Assembly: GCA_965215035.1 (NCBI GenBank)
Contig: OZ244040.1
Coordinates: 2,914,001 to 2,978,000 of the forward strand
Direction: 5' to 3'
Length of the DNA: 64,000 nt
Origin: Azophilus sp965215035
GTDB taxonomy: Bacteria; Pseudomonadota; Gammaproteobacteria; Pseudomonadales; Azotimanducaceae
The translations under genes and the position numbers were made by a program. The first letter of the stretch is position 1; each line of letters begins with the position of its first letter. The notes beneath the pieces were generated by a model, which worked only from the letters and a program-made list of their open reading frames with translations, did not search any database and was not told the origin of the DNA. Below are positions 9,242 to 18,283 of this stretch, in pieces.

Positions 9242-9647
9242 CATGCAACTTGTAAAACGGGCGTGTGGATTCGAGGGAACGCCGTTGGGGGTTGACGCCG
9301 TTCGGAACGGCCGCTGTATCGCCGTGGACCTGAACGAACGAGATATTCTAGGGCTGATTGGAAAGCGGCCCGCTAGGATCGTCGTCGGCGTTGTCGGTGG
9401 GCAAGGCTTTCTGTTTGGGCGCGGCAACCAACAGTTGAGCGGCCGGGTGATCGAGGCTGTGGGAATCGACGCCATCGTCGCGCTGGCATCCCTGGAAAAG
9501 CTGTCGTCGCTGCCCGCCAAATGCCTGCTGGTCGATACCGGGGAAGAGCGGCTGGATGCGGCGTTGTCGGGTTACATCAAGGTGCTTGTCAGCGGCGTCA
9601 GAACGGTGTTGATGCCGGTGAAGCAGGCCTGTGGCCCCTTCCCATGA
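9242..9647 (+). pseudogene. 5'-truncated ATP-NAD kinase/AcoX-type gene
   Basis: The frame reads FEGTPLGVDAVRNG, then NERDILGLIGKRPARIVVG, VVGGQGFLFGRGNQQLS, CLLVDTGEERLDAALSGYIKV. This is the C-terminal half of the ATP-NAD/AcoX kinase family. The N-terminal half with the nucleotide-binding GGDGT-type motif is absent, because the sequence runs back into the gcvPA stub on the other strand. The surviving part has no frameshift or stop. The truncation point lies between about 9242 and 9268. Confidence 0.72.
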
Positions 9648-9822
9648 GTTTCCGCGGTCACGAAGTTCGCACCGGGTGCCCGTGCTTGTTGGGAAACACC
9701 ATTAACAAGCTAGGGCACGCCACCTCGGACCGGTATTCACCGCCGATTGAGTAAACACTTGGGTAACCGACTCGGGCTGTTCCCAATGGGCACCTAGAGT
9801 CCGGTTTCGTGAATAGGTTCGG

Positions 9823-10599
9823 CTAGGAGAGGTGGGTCTTGAAGAACTCCTGCCAGTCGCGCACGGCGATGCCGCGAAGCAAAGTCGATTGCATCTCAGC
9901 AATGTAGTCATCCATCAGACCGTATCGGGCAAGTCGACCGAAGTTGCCGCCGCTGTCCCTACTCGGTTGATCCGAGATGTTGGACTTGGATTGGGGGTAC
10001 GGAGATACCCCGGAAGGACTGTTGATTGCTCCCGGGCTGTCGCGGGCTTCGCGCTCGTGTAGCCAGTAGTGGTTGCGTTTGCGGGCGCAGTAGAGGGCGG
10101 ACTCTACGAAGGGGCGGAAGAGAATTGGCGAACCCGCGAGGATGTTGGAAAGCACCCAGGGAACGACGACGAGCAGGTCTTGAGCGTTGCATGCATCTTC
10201 GGTGACCGTAAAACGGTAGGTGGGCGCTTCCTCCTTGGCCAGGAGATACCAACCCTTCAGTTCGATACCGAGCAGGATGTCCTCTCCGTTGTCGATTTGG
10301 CGGAGGACGACATCGGGGAACGTCTGAGGTTGGCGTACGAACGCATAGGTCTCGTATTGGTCGCCAGGATCCCAGACGGACCGGAGGTCGTTGAGAGTCT
10401 TGACTATCGAGTCTTCCATCGTCGCAGCCAGAGCCGCGTTGAGCGTGAAGATGTCGGTGGCCAACAGACCCTCGATGTTGGTCGGCGTCGAAAATCGGTC
10501 AGGGCAGGCGTACAGGGCGCTGCGGACGTCCCGCCAAAGCTCGTAGTGCTTCCAGCCGGTCGGTTCTATCCGTTCAGGAGGTTCAGGCGTTCGTGGCAT
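9823..10599 (-). CDS. Type II restriction endonuclease, PD-(D/E)xK type
   Basis: A 258-aa protein; ATG 10599 was chosen because the longer frame is only antisense to the methyltransferase. The core PDVVLRQIDNGEDILLGIELKGW (about residues 85-110) supplies a PD...ELK catalytic triad. It is followed by AKEEAPTYRF and a Tyr/Arg-rich helix (ALYCARKRNHYWLHER). It lies directly downstream of, and overlaps by 34 bp, a DNA methyltransferase on the same strand, the standard architecture for a type II restriction-modification pair. The recognition sequence cannot be deduced. The ~60 C-terminal residues (SPSGVSPYPQSKSNISDQ...) are polar and poorly conserved-looking. Confidence 0.75.
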   Translation of the reverse strand: MPRTPEPPERIEPTGWKHYELWRDVRSALYACPDRFSTPTNIEGLLATDIFTLNAALAATMEDSIVKTLNDLRSVWDPGDQYETYAFVRQPQTFPDVVLRQIDNGEDILLGIELKGWYLLAKEEAPTYRFTVTEDACNAQDLLVVVPWVLSNILAGSPILFRPFVESALYCARKRNHYWLHEREARDSPGAINSPSGVSPYPQSKSNISDQPSRDSGGNFGRLARYGLMDDYIAEMQSTLLRGIAVRDWQEFFKTHLS

Positions 10600-11690
10600 G
10601 CTTGCAGTCTTTCGACGGCTGCGTGGTAGAACTCTGGGACGATCTCCGCGCTGTGGGACGCCCGGCCATGTCGAAAGGCGCAGATGGCGGCGGGGCATAG
10701 TCCGCCGAAAGGCTCCCAAACCGTGTCGCCCGCATCGGTGGTGGCCAGCATGGTGGTCTCGATCAGTTCGAGGGGCTTTTGGCTGCCGTGGAGGCTCTTG
10801 TATTTCCACCGCATTTGCTGGCGTTCGCCGGTGATGCGCTGCTTGCCCGCCACCTGCGGTTGCCGCCAGACGTTGGTCACGCCCGCCGGACAGTGGAACT
10901 TGGCGCGCATTCGGGCCCACTGTTCAGCGGTGATGGGGTAGTGCCCGTCTTGACTGAAGTAGGGTTTGCCCGAGGAGTCGCCGTGCTTGTTGGCGAAGCT
11001 GGCGAGCCGGACGAATGCGCCGGGCGGCGGGTAGTACCAGAGGTGATCTGCCGTGAGGTATTTGCGCGTAGCGGCGTTGGCGACGCCACAGGCGTCGTTG
11101 GCCAGGCGGAGGGGTAGCCCCGAACGGCGCCATTCGTGGCGAAGCCAGCCCTGCATGGTAAGCGCCTCGCCGGTCGCCGACCGGAATCTCGGGGACTTGA
11201 CATAGTGCGCGCAGACTTCCGTGACAACCGGGAGCTTGCGGAGCGTGCGGGTGTTGGCGTTGCCCGCAATATGGCCGAGGCCCTTGTCCCAAAAGTGGCA
11301 GCTCCGGTACTCCCATCCGTGTTCGGCGAGCAGCGGGTGAATGGTGGCCCAGCCCAGTTCGGTATTCCAGAACCAAAGCGTCGTCTCGGGCGTCGATCGG
11401 GCTGCCCAGGCCTCAACATGCGGGCGGTACCAGTCGATCAAGCCGCTCGCAGTGTGCAGATCACCCGGGAACCCGCCGAGGCCATAGGGACCGTCGGCGA
11501 TGATGCAAACAGGCGCCGGCCACTGGTCGTAGAGGGTCTCCGCAGGTTGGAAGTGGATAGTGGACTCGGCGCGCTGGAACGACTCTGCGCGATGGCGGCG
11601 CGGCGACTTTGATGTGGGGCCGCCGTTCCGGGTGGCTGAGGTCCGTGGTTCGCCCAGCATGGGTCGTTGTATGGTGGTGTTGTGGGTCAT
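10566..11690 (-). CDS. Site-specific DNA amino-methyltransferase (type II R-M)
   Basis: A 374-aa DNA methyltransferase of the N4-cytosine/N6-adenine type with beta-class motif order. The catalytic motif IV variant IADGPYG lies near residue 66, and the AdoMet-binding motif comes last (LHGSQKPLELIE, then VWEPFGGLCPAA near residue 335, like DPFxGxG). Other conserved-looking blocks are WFWNTELGW, CHFWDKGLGH, RKYLTADHLWYYPPP and FHCPAGVTNVWR. ATG 11690 begins MTHNTT, with no obvious ribosome site. It should protect host DNA from the adjacent PD-(D/E)xK endonuclease. No controller protein is visible. The pair sits beside truncated genes and repeats, consistent with acquisition. Confidence 0.85.
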   Translation of the reverse strand: MTHNTTIQRPMLGEPRTSATRNGGPTSKSPRRHRAESFQRAESTIHFQPAETLYDQWPAPVCIIADGPYGLGGFPGDLHTASGLIDWYRPHVEAWAARSTPETTLWFWNTELGWATIHPLLAEHGWEYRSCHFWDKGLGHIAGNANTRTLRKLPVVTEVCAHYVKSPRFRSATGEALTMQGWLRHEWRRSGLPLRLANDACGVANAATRKYLTADHLWYYPPPGAFVRLASFANKHGDSSGKPYFSQDGHYPITAEQWARMRAKFHCPAGVTNVWRQPQVAGKQRITGERQQMRWKYKSLHGSQKPLELIETTMLATTDAGDTVWEPFGGLCPAAICAFRHGRASHSAEIVPEFYHAAVERLQACHERLNLLNG

Positions 11691-12395
11691 TTTCTGTAGT
11701 GTCTTAGCGTATTGTACGCTGGTCTAGACGGCAGTGTGGATTCGCCGGATGCCTGTTCGACTTCGATGATGTAGTGGGCTTCGGGAGATCCAGCGATCAT
11801 AGCCACCAAAACTATATATGAATACAGTAAACATGCCAAACTTCTGGTAGTGGCCTAGGGCGTGCTAACGCCAATGTAGTGCATCGATGATGAGCGCGAA
11901 GATTGTGAAGCTTGGTACCGGGCGATCCTATAGTTGCATAGGCCGGAGAGCGCCGGACGGCGCGGGGCGACCCGCCGGACAATCCAGAGGTCGGAACGTG
12001 CGTCGAAGGCATCGCGGAACCGACCCGGGATGCCGGGGCGGGGGAGGCCAGGTCGATTCAGAGGCGCATTTCTACTCGGATCGTTCGTCCGGGCGGACGG
12101 GCGTCGTTGACCGCGGGGCGTCAGACGGCGCGGACGACCTCGCGCAGCCCGTCGCCCTGCCGGGCGGCGTAGTGCCGGTGGGGCCTGGGGCAGGTACCGG
12201 AAGCGCCCGCGCAGGCGCACGATGGAGACCGCGGCGCTGGCGAGGCGGGCGAGGTTTCGCCGCCTTCGCGACCCGGTCGTTAGCTAGGCCCCGCCCCACG
12301 CCAGGCATCGTTGCCATTGGCGTTGCATGGCTTCCCGGAGTTCGTGAAGCCTTGCGGAGTTGCCCGGCGATGTCGTCTATGGCTAGGAGAGCGAA
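11691..12395. other. Non-coding stretch with a split copy of repeat family A
   Basis: No convincing gene. The first ~190 bp are AT-richer and probably hold the methyltransferase promoter. Repeat A occurs in two blocks, 11922-11962 (CCTATAGTTGCATAGG core) and 12161-12216. These are contiguous in the other copy at 43508-43595, so about 200 bp separates them here. Frames through this region are Arg/Pro/Gly-rich and not protein-like. Confidence 0.6.
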
Positions 12396-14972
12396 CTAGA
12401 TTTCGTGGGTCAACTCGATGCCCCAGGTGCGGCCCACCTGCACGGTACCGAACCAGAACACACCAACATCGACCGATGTGGCGAGATAGTTGTCGCTGTG
12501 AAAGGCATCCTTGACATAGCCGGCCACCTTAAAGGGGGCACGATCCCAAATGAGCGTGAAATCCCACTCACCGCGAGACGGAAACTCATTGCGTCCGAGC
12601 CCCAGCGGGTCCGGTTGTCCGAAGTTACCAATGGTTTTGTCGAACCATGAATAGTTTGCCGAGCCGATTAGCGCACCCCATCCGGCGGCGAGCGGCTGGG
12701 TCACCACCATGCCGGCGCTGATATTCCAGTCTGGCTGGAACCCGAACTCAAAATCCTCGGAACGATCGACCCTGGGGCAATTGCTACGCGAAATCCCCTG
12801 GCAGGCGATGCGATCCGGGGCAAGGAACTCCTTGTATTTGCCGTCGATCATGCCCGCCGTAAAGCGTAGCTGAACCTGCTCGTTGGCGGCCAGCAGCGCT
12901 TCCACCTCTAGCCCATCGATCGTTGCCTTGGCGGCATTGTTGACGACCGTCTCCGTTGCGGCGCCGAACTGGTAAATCTCGCTCTCGTGCTTATCCTTGT
13001 ACTCGGCCCGGAACAGGGTGGCATTGAAGATCAGTCGATTGTCGAGCAGGCTCGATCTCAGGCCGATTTCGTAGCTATCGACGGTCTCTGGGTCGTAGGG
13101 GCCGATGGAGCTTGGCGTGGTGGCGCGGCCATTGAAGCCACCGGATCGAAATCCGCGCGACCAAGACAGGTAGCCCATGATGTCCTCGGAGAACGCATAG
13201 TCCAGGCTCACCCGGGGTGTGAACTTGTTCCAGCTTTCCTTGGCGTCGGAATTGCAGGTCAGCCCGGCCGATCTTGCCGCGGCGATTTCCGGCGTCGGCG
13301 CGGTGGCAATCCAATCCGCCGCCACCGCATCGGCCTGCGCCTTCAGGTCGCCCTCAAGACCGCAGCCCCAGGCGGTTGGCGGCAAGAGCCCACTGGCATC
13401 GCCCGAAACCCGCTGAAAGATGAAAAAGTCCTTTTCCTCGCGAGTCCATCTGCCGCCCAGTGTAAGTCGCAGGTCGTCGGTGACCCGATAGTAGGCCTCC
13501 CCGAACAGGGCGTAGGCGCTCAGCTCCTGCCCGGCGTCACCATCGGGAGACGGCATTGCGCCGGGTACTCGGCGATTTGAAAACGCATAGACGCTGGCGG
13601 TGATGAAGTACTCCGACTCCACATAGTACAGGCCCCCCACGAAGTCGAACTTTCCGCCGAAGTCCGAGGACACCCGCAACTCGGTGCTGAACTGCTCGTA
13701 CTCCTGTGGCCGCCAGGGATGGAAGACATATACCGGCGCACCTAGATTGTCCTCGTCAAGCAACTCATCTTCCTGCTTGTAGCCGGTCACGGAAGTGAAT
13801 GTCAGGTCGTCGAGTTCATAATTGAGTTCCAGCGTGAATCCGTGTTGCTCGATGGCGTTGTTGAACTGCTGGGCCGCCAGGGAATACTTGTAGCCGTTGC
13901 GTTCGCCAAGCTCATAGCCGTAGGTAGCGCAGGCGACATCCGGCACCCAGCCATTAAGCGGGGCGAGCACGGAACCGTAGATATCGCAAAAGTTGCCGCC
14001 CTGAGCCAGGGCGCTGCCAATACCGCCTCCCACCGCGGCACCGGGCGGCACACCGGCACCTAGGTTCGCGAACACCGAGCCGGTGATGGCGCCCCATTGC
14101 TGCCGCGATAGGTTGGGCACGGTCAGGTTGGTTGGAGTGGAAAGCGTTGAATCGTCGTCGGTGTACTCAAACGTGAACAGTGCGTTAAAGCTGTCGGTGG
14201 GCTTCCAGAGCAGGCTGGCGTAGGCGTTTATGGTGTCCTCGCCCGGAATATTGTTGCCGGCATCCTCAATTGCGCCCGTCGCCAAGTCGAAAAGGCCTTC
14301 TTTCTGAAAACCATCGCCCTTGTCGAGAAACCCGGCGATCTTCACCGCCAAGGTTTCGCCTAGGGGAAAATTGAGCACCGCCTTGACGTCGGTTTCGTTG
14401 TTCGCTCCGTAGCGCAACTGAGTTCGCAGCCCAAACTCGCCAGTCGGGCGGGTGCGGCGGGCGTTGACCACCCCGGCGATGGTGTTGCGCCCAAACAGTG
14501 TTCCCTGGGGCCCGCGTAGTATCTCCACCGATTCCAAATCGAATGTGTCGATCAAGGCGCCGGTGTTGGTGACCAGGGCAACGCCATCCACCACTACGCC
14601 CACCGCCGGGTCGAAGCTTTTTTCAAGATCGCCGAAAACGATGCCGCGCATGCCGGCGAACAGGGCATTGCCGGCATAGGGTTGGCGGGCAAGTGTCACG
14701 TTGGGCGCGAACTTTGAGAATTCGCCGATGTTTTCCCCATAGACGTTTTCAATGGTGGATTCGTCGAAGGCGGTCACGGACAGGGGCACGTCCTGTAGGG
14801 ATTCCTCCCGTTTTCGCGCAGTCACCACGATTTCTTCGATGAGAGAGGCACCTTCTGGAGCTTGCGCGTGCAGCGGCCTCAGGTCGGCGACAATCGCCAA
14901 GGCGAATACTGAAAAACAAAAAACCGGCGGGGCTTTAATTCTAGGACGGCGGCACGATTGGCGCAGGGGCAT
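12396..14972 (-). CDS. TonB-dependent outer-membrane receptor
   Basis: An 858-aa outer-membrane importer. It has a basic N-terminus and hydrophobic signal segment (KAPPVFCFSVFALAIVADLRPLHA|QA), the TonB box EEIVVTARKREESLQDVP, and a plug with GMRGIVFGDL, GVALVTNTGAL and VEILRGPQGTLFGRNTIAGVVN. A ~700-residue barrel follows, ending GRTWGIELTHEI. A GGAG lies 10 nt before ATG 14972. Compared with the receptor at 1887 it has the more typical iron-complex-receptor plug. Receptors with this signature sit next to degradation genes in many marine proteobacteria and may import the substrate. Here the nearest catabolic genes start 0.9 kb to the right. The ligand is unknown. Confidence 0.93.
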   Translation of the reverse strand: MPLRQSCRRPRIKAPPVFCFSVFALAIVADLRPLHAQAPEGASLIEEIVVTARKREESLQDVPLSVTAFDESTIENVYGENIGEFSKFAPNVTLARQPYAGNALFAGMRGIVFGDLEKSFDPAVGVVVDGVALVTNTGALIDTFDLESVEILRGPQGTLFGRNTIAGVVNARRTRPTGEFGLRTQLRYGANNETDVKAVLNFPLGETLAVKIAGFLDKGDGFQKEGLFDLATGAIEDAGNNIPGEDTINAYASLLWKPTDSFNALFTFEYTDDDSTLSTPTNLTVPNLSRQQWGAITGSVFANLGAGVPPGAAVGGGIGSALAQGGNFCDIYGSVLAPLNGWVPDVACATYGYELGERNGYKYSLAAQQFNNAIEQHGFTLELNYELDDLTFTSVTGYKQEDELLDEDNLGAPVYVFHPWRPQEYEQFSTELRVSSDFGGKFDFVGGLYYVESEYFITASVYAFSNRRVPGAMPSPDGDAGQELSAYALFGEAYYRVTDDLRLTLGGRWTREEKDFFIFQRVSGDASGLLPPTAWGCGLEGDLKAQADAVAADWIATAPTPEIAAARSAGLTCNSDAKESWNKFTPRVSLDYAFSEDIMGYLSWSRGFRSGGFNGRATTPSSIGPYDPETVDSYEIGLRSSLLDNRLIFNATLFRAEYKDKHESEIYQFGAATETVVNNAAKATIDGLEVEALLAANEQVQLRFTAGMIDGKYKEFLAPDRIACQGISRSNCPRVDRSEDFEFGFQPDWNISAGMVVTQPLAAGWGALIGSANYSWFDKTIGNFGQPDPLGLGRNEFPSRGEWDFTLIWDRAPFKVAGYVKDAFHSDNYLATSVDVGVFWFGTVQVGRTWGIELTHEI

Positions 14973-15030
14973 GGTCTCTCTCCAAGATTTTCACATCCTG
15001 GCAACTATACTGCGGGTGGTTGTTGGATTG

Positions 15031-15228
15031 CTACCCAATGGGCGTCGATTCAGGAACTCCCGCTAACGCGGCTCGCACTTCGGCGGCGTGTCGCTCCGGC
15101 GATGCGGCACTTGCCACGTACACCACGTCCTCGTCGTCCAGCATGGCGGTAAAGACGGATTCCTCCAGCTTGTATGCGAACTGCGCCATATAGCCAGCCC
15201 GCGCGGTGCCACCCCAAAGTTGTCGGCG
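15031..15228 (-). pseudogene. Possible gene fragment, Gfo/Idh/MocA-like segment
   Basis: About 60 codons on the minus strand read ...KLEESVFTAMLDDEDVVYVAS, then AASPERHAAEVRAALAGVP. This looks like the strand-helix-strand following the Rossmann turn of Gfo/Idh/MocA oxidoreductases ('LL.d.dvD.VyvatP...H'). The frame then stops, and upstream it runs into repeat B, so only a fragment remains. Assignment is by pattern memory and is weak. Confidence 0.3.
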
Positions 15229-15350
15229 TTTCTCATTTTGGCGTCCAACTTCACTGTTCGGTGCGTAGCATCCCGCGTTTCCGGCTTGATTCGGGTCGAA
15301 TCGACGGGCAACCCTTCCTGTGGAGGGGCTGATAGCCATAATGAAAATTG
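15229..15350. repeat. Repeat family B, copy 1
   Basis: A ~122-bp element with the inner block TTCGGGTCGAATCGACGGGCA and degenerate terminal inverted repeats (TTCTCATTTT ... AATGAAAATT). Related copies lie at 25763-25886 and 55081-55201. Confidence 0.75.
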
Positions 15351-15360
15351 CTGTAAAGTT

Positions 15361-15441
15361 GTCTACCAGCGCTCGGCAAAGCCCCATATAGGCAAAGCCC
15401 CATACAGATGGCTTGAAACATTTTTCGGAAGATCGGGCAAT
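15361..15441 (-). repeat. Repeat family D, copy 1 (inverted)
   Basis: The reverse complement reads ATTGCCCGATCTTCCGAAAA ... CTATATGGGGCTTTGCCGAG, matching family D at 15796-15880 and 35760-35949. With copy 2 it forms an inverted pair around a 77-codon frame. Confidence 0.7.
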
Positions 15442-15460
15442 ATTCCGCAGCATGCAATGA

Positions 15461-15694
15461 TTGTTTAAAAAATTTCTTTCAAGAGCGAACAGCCTGGGAT
15501 GGTACCGAGACAGCGAAGAGAACTGGAAGAACGCTTGGGCGCTGCACTATCAAGTGAACGTGCAGGCCCAGTCGCGACTGCGGCGCATGTTCATGCAAGG
15601 CAGCGAGGGTGCCTTTGCGGTGAACATCAACCGACTGGAACGCATTCCGGCCCCGGCGAGCTGGACGCCGCCCGTGCAGACCGCCGGCAGGTAG
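15461..15694 (+). CDS. Small hypothetical protein (possible C-terminal remnant)
   Basis: A 77-codon frame, TTG start, MFKKFLSRANSLGWYRDS...VNINRLERIPAPASWTPPV. Third codon positions are GC-rich and the composition is protein-like (Trp, Tyr, Asn, balanced charge), unlike shadow frames. The first codons lie at the edge of an AT-rich repeat, so the frame may be the C-terminal remainder of a longer gene whose 5' part was replaced. I recognise no family. It is bracketed by inverted copies of repeat D (15361-15441 and 15796-15880). Confidence 0.35.
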   Translation: MFKKFLSRANSLGWYRDSEENWKNAWALHYQVNVQAQSRLRRMFMQGSEGAFAVNINRLERIPAPASWTPPVQTAGR

Positions 15695-15795
15695 GGCGCA
15701 GGCTGTTGAGCATCCTGTGCACGGATGGCCAGGACCATCCCAGAGTATTCGCTTTTGAGATAAAATTTCAGAATATTCATTAGATTCCGAAAAAT

Positions 15796-15880
15796 ATTGC
15801 CGAATTTTCCGAAAAATGTTCGTAAACGATCTATATAGGGCTTGGCCGAGGGCTAGTAGGCGACTTTGGGATGGCCCTGG
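15796..15880 (+). repeat. Repeat family D, copy 2
   Basis: From ATTGCCGAATTTTCCGAAAA to CTATATAGGGCTTGGCCGAG and GGGATGGCCCTGG, matching copy 3 at 35760-35949. It ends 12 nt before the MFS transporter start and may carry its promoter (AT-rich core). Confidence 0.75.
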
Positions 15881-15892
15881 CATGGGCGGCGC

Positions 15893-17233
15893 ATGAACGG
15901 CGGCGCGCCGAAGGTGCCCTATTCGCCGCGCCTGCAGTGGTACGTGGTGTTGCTGCTTACCCTGGCGTCCACCCTGTCGTTCATCGACCGGCAGATCCTC
16001 AATGTCATGATCGGCCCCGTTAAACGGGATCTCGGCGGGCTTACCGATACCGAGATATCGCTGGTCATCGGGCTCGCGTTTTCCCTAGTCTATACCCTGG
16101 CAACCATACCCCTGGCGCGTGCCGCGGACCGCTACAATCGCCGTGACCTGATTGCGGCGGGTATTTTCGTCTGGAGCCTCATGACGGCCCTGGCCGGCAA
16201 GGCGGACAGCTTCCGCAACCTGTTCCTCGCCCGCATGGGCGTTGGCATCGGCGAGGCGGCCCTTGGCCCCGCTTCCGCCTCGATGCTGGCCGACTACTTC
16301 GAGCACAGCAAGCTGCCGCTCGCCTTCGGGGTCGTCGGCGCGGCGCCTTTCATCGGCACGGGGCTCGCCAACATCGTCGGCGGGCCGCTGGTCGACTGGC
16401 TGGAAGCGCAGCCGAATTTTGTGCTGCCGGTGTTTGGCGAACTGTACTCATGGCAGATGGTTCTGGTCATTGTCGGTCTGCCGGGCATCCTGCTTGCGGC
16501 GGTGATGTTCACCATCGCCGAGCCTAAGCGGCGTGGCCTGGTATCGGAAGCGGCCACGGGTTTTGCCATCCGCGAGGTGTGGTTGTTCGTGAAGTCGCGG
16601 GGCAAGTACCTTAGTTATCACTTCACCGCCTATCTGTGCCTGTCGATTCAGGGTTTTGCCTTCTTGACTTGGATCGTGGAGTTGTTTGTGCGCAAGTACG
16701 ACTGGTCGCGCACGGAGATTGGCCTGACCTATGGCGTCATCGCCCTGGTGGTGGGAGTTGCCGGCAGCGTTTGGGCGGGCTACTACGCGGGGCGCCTGAT
16801 CGCGCGGGGTGGGGCGGATGCCCCGATGCGGGTGACCCTGTGGGGTACCCTGGTGCTCGGCCCCGTGGCGGTTGTTCTGCCGCTACTCGAAAGCGGGCTG
16901 ATGGCGGCCGTCATGCTGATACCGATTACCTTCACCATGGCCATACCGCCGGGCTTAAGCAACGCGGCCCTGCAGGCCATTGCGCCCAACCAGATGCGGG
17001 GCCAGTTGATCGCGCTCTATCTGATCTGCGTATCCTTTCTTTCGTACCTGTTCGCGCCGCTGATTATCGGCGTGCTGAACGACTATGTGTTCGGACGGGA
17101 GGATGCCCTCGACCTGTCGCTCGCCTCGCTGGCGGTGCTGAACTACTCGGTCGCGACGGTCTGCCTGGCGCTCAGCCTGAAGCCATTGCGCCACGCGCTG
17201 ACGCGATTTGCACAGGAAGCTCCCACGAGTTGA
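15893..17233 (+). CDS. MFS transporter, spinster-like
   Basis: A 446-aa inner-membrane major facilitator protein with about 12 predicted helices. The first is WYVVLLLTLASTLSFIDRQILNVM, and its FIDRQ is typical of the spinster-type (Spns) MFS group common in sphingomonads and marine gammaproteobacteria. The intracellular loop 2-3 signature is ARAADRYNRRDLIAAGI, and RMGVGIGEAALGPASASML follows in helix 4. ATG 15893 was chosen because the open frame upstream lies within repeat D. The substrate is unknown; the surrounding catabolic genes suggest an organic acid or aromatic/lipid compound. Confidence 0.88.
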   Translation: MNGGAPKVPYSPRLQWYVVLLLTLASTLSFIDRQILNVMIGPVKRDLGGLTDTEISLVIGLAFSLVYTLATIPLARAADRYNRRDLIAAGIFVWSLMTALAGKADSFRNLFLARMGVGIGEAALGPASASMLADYFEHSKLPLAFGVVGAAPFIGTGLANIVGGPLVDWLEAQPNFVLPVFGELYSWQMVLVIVGLPGILLAAVMFTIAEPKRRGLVSEAATGFAIREVWLFVKSRGKYLSYHFTAYLCLSIQGFAFLTWIVELFVRKYDWSRTEIGLTYGVIALVVGVAGSVWAGYYAGRLIARGGADAPMRVTLWGTLVLGPVAVVLPLLESGLMAAVMLIPITFTMAIPPGLSNAALQAIAPNQMRGQLIALYLICVSFLSYLFAPLIIGVLNDYVFGREDALDLSLASLAVLNYSVATVCLALSLKPLRHALTRFAQEAPTS

Positions 17234-17473
17234 TCGCCGAGGCGCTGCACGGGCAACCCCGTCGCGCTTCTCGGCCCAGGGATATCCGGGGCAGGGCTGG
17301 CTGCGGCTGAGCTGGTGTTCCCTCGCGACCTTCGGCCGAGGCGCAACCGGCGTTTCCGACGGCCGGGGCCAAATGCGGCATAGCGCTCCCGGCAGAAGGC
17401 GCCACCGCATTGGCAGGCATGGCGAACTCTGAAATCATGGGAACCTGTGGAACAGCACACCAGGAGATGAGGC

Positions 17474-18283
17474 ATGGGTAGATTGCGGGTCGCGGCCGGC
17501 AAGGAAATCTATTTCGAACACCACCTGGGGGAGCGCACCCTGGTGCTGTCCCACGGTTGGGGCATGGGCTGCCGCGTTTGGGACGACACCGTGGCGCGGC
17601 TGCGGGATGCGGGTTTTGGCGTGGTGACCTACGATCACCGCTGCTGCGGTGCCTCGGACAAGGACTTTGCCGACGTTTCCATCGAGGCGCTCGGTTCCGA
17701 CTTGGCGGCGCTCTGTCGGCATCTGGCCCTGGAGCGGCCGGTACTCAACGGCTGGTCGCTGGGTGGTGCCGTGGTGGTGGATGCGGCGGCGCGTCTCGGG
17801 GCCGGCGTTGGCGGCCTGGTGTTGACCGCGGGCGCCACGCCCCGCTACACCCAGGCGGAGGGATTTCCCCATGGCGGCCTGTCGGCGGATGTGGCGGCCA
17901 CGGTGGCGGCGTTGCGCGCCGACCGGGTGAATTTCCTCAGAACTCTGTACTTCGATGGCGTGTTCGCGCAAGAGGTCGGCGAGGCGGTCAAGCAGCGATG
18001 CTGGCAGATTGCCCTACAGGCGAGCCCGGCTGCGGATGCATCCCTTGGTGCCCTGGCCGACCTGGATCAGCGCCGGACGATAACCGGGCTGGATTGCCCG
18101 GCCCTGGTTCTCGCGGGGGCTGCCGACGGCGTGGTGCCCGCGTCCATCGGCCGATTCGCCGCGGCAGCCCTGCCGAATGCCGAGTTCGTCGAGTTCGCGG
18201 ACTGTGGCCATGCCGCTTTCCTCGAAGACCCGGACGGCTATCATTCGGCATTGCTCGACTTTCTGGCACGGAGAACAACATGA
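17474..18283 (+). CDS. Alpha/beta hydrolase
   Basis: A 269-aa alpha/beta-hydrolase. The oxyanion region is LSHGWGMGCRVWD near residue 28, the nucleophile elbow is NGWSLGG (Ser near 96), the acid region is LAGAADGVVPAS and the catalytic His is in DCGHAAFLEDP near residue 250. It resembles 3-oxoadipate enol-lactonase or C-C hydrolase-like esterases; the substrate is undetermined. A GGAGATGAGGC stretch gives the ribosome site. Its stop overlaps the next gene's start (ATGA at 18280), so it is translationally coupled to the flavin-dependent oxidoreductase. Confidence 0.88.
   Translation: MGRLRVAAGKEIYFEHHLGERTLVLSHGWGMGCRVWDDTVARLRDAGFGVVTYDHRCCGASDKDFADVSIEALGSDLAALCRHLALERPVLNGWSLGGAVVVDAAARLGAGVGGLVLTAGATPRYTQAEGFPHGGLSADVAATVAALRADRVNFLRTLYFDGVFAQEVGEAVKQRCWQIALQASPAADASLGALADLDQRRTITGLDCPALVLAGAADGVVPASIGRFAAAALPNAEFVEFADCGHAAFLEDPDGYHSALLDFLARRTT

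Noticed and set aside
11887..12399. A 170-codon frame after the R-M genes
   Set aside because: Arg/Gly/Pro-rich, no motif, overlaps repeat A and lacks a ribosome site; antisense and sense frames look equally poor.
15031..15228. IclR-regulator fragment interpretation of the minus-strand frame
   Set aside because: The strand DEDVVYVAS also fits IclR effector domains, but the following ERHAAEVRAAL helix suits Gfo/Idh/MocA better; both are weak, so only a low-confidence fragment is listed.
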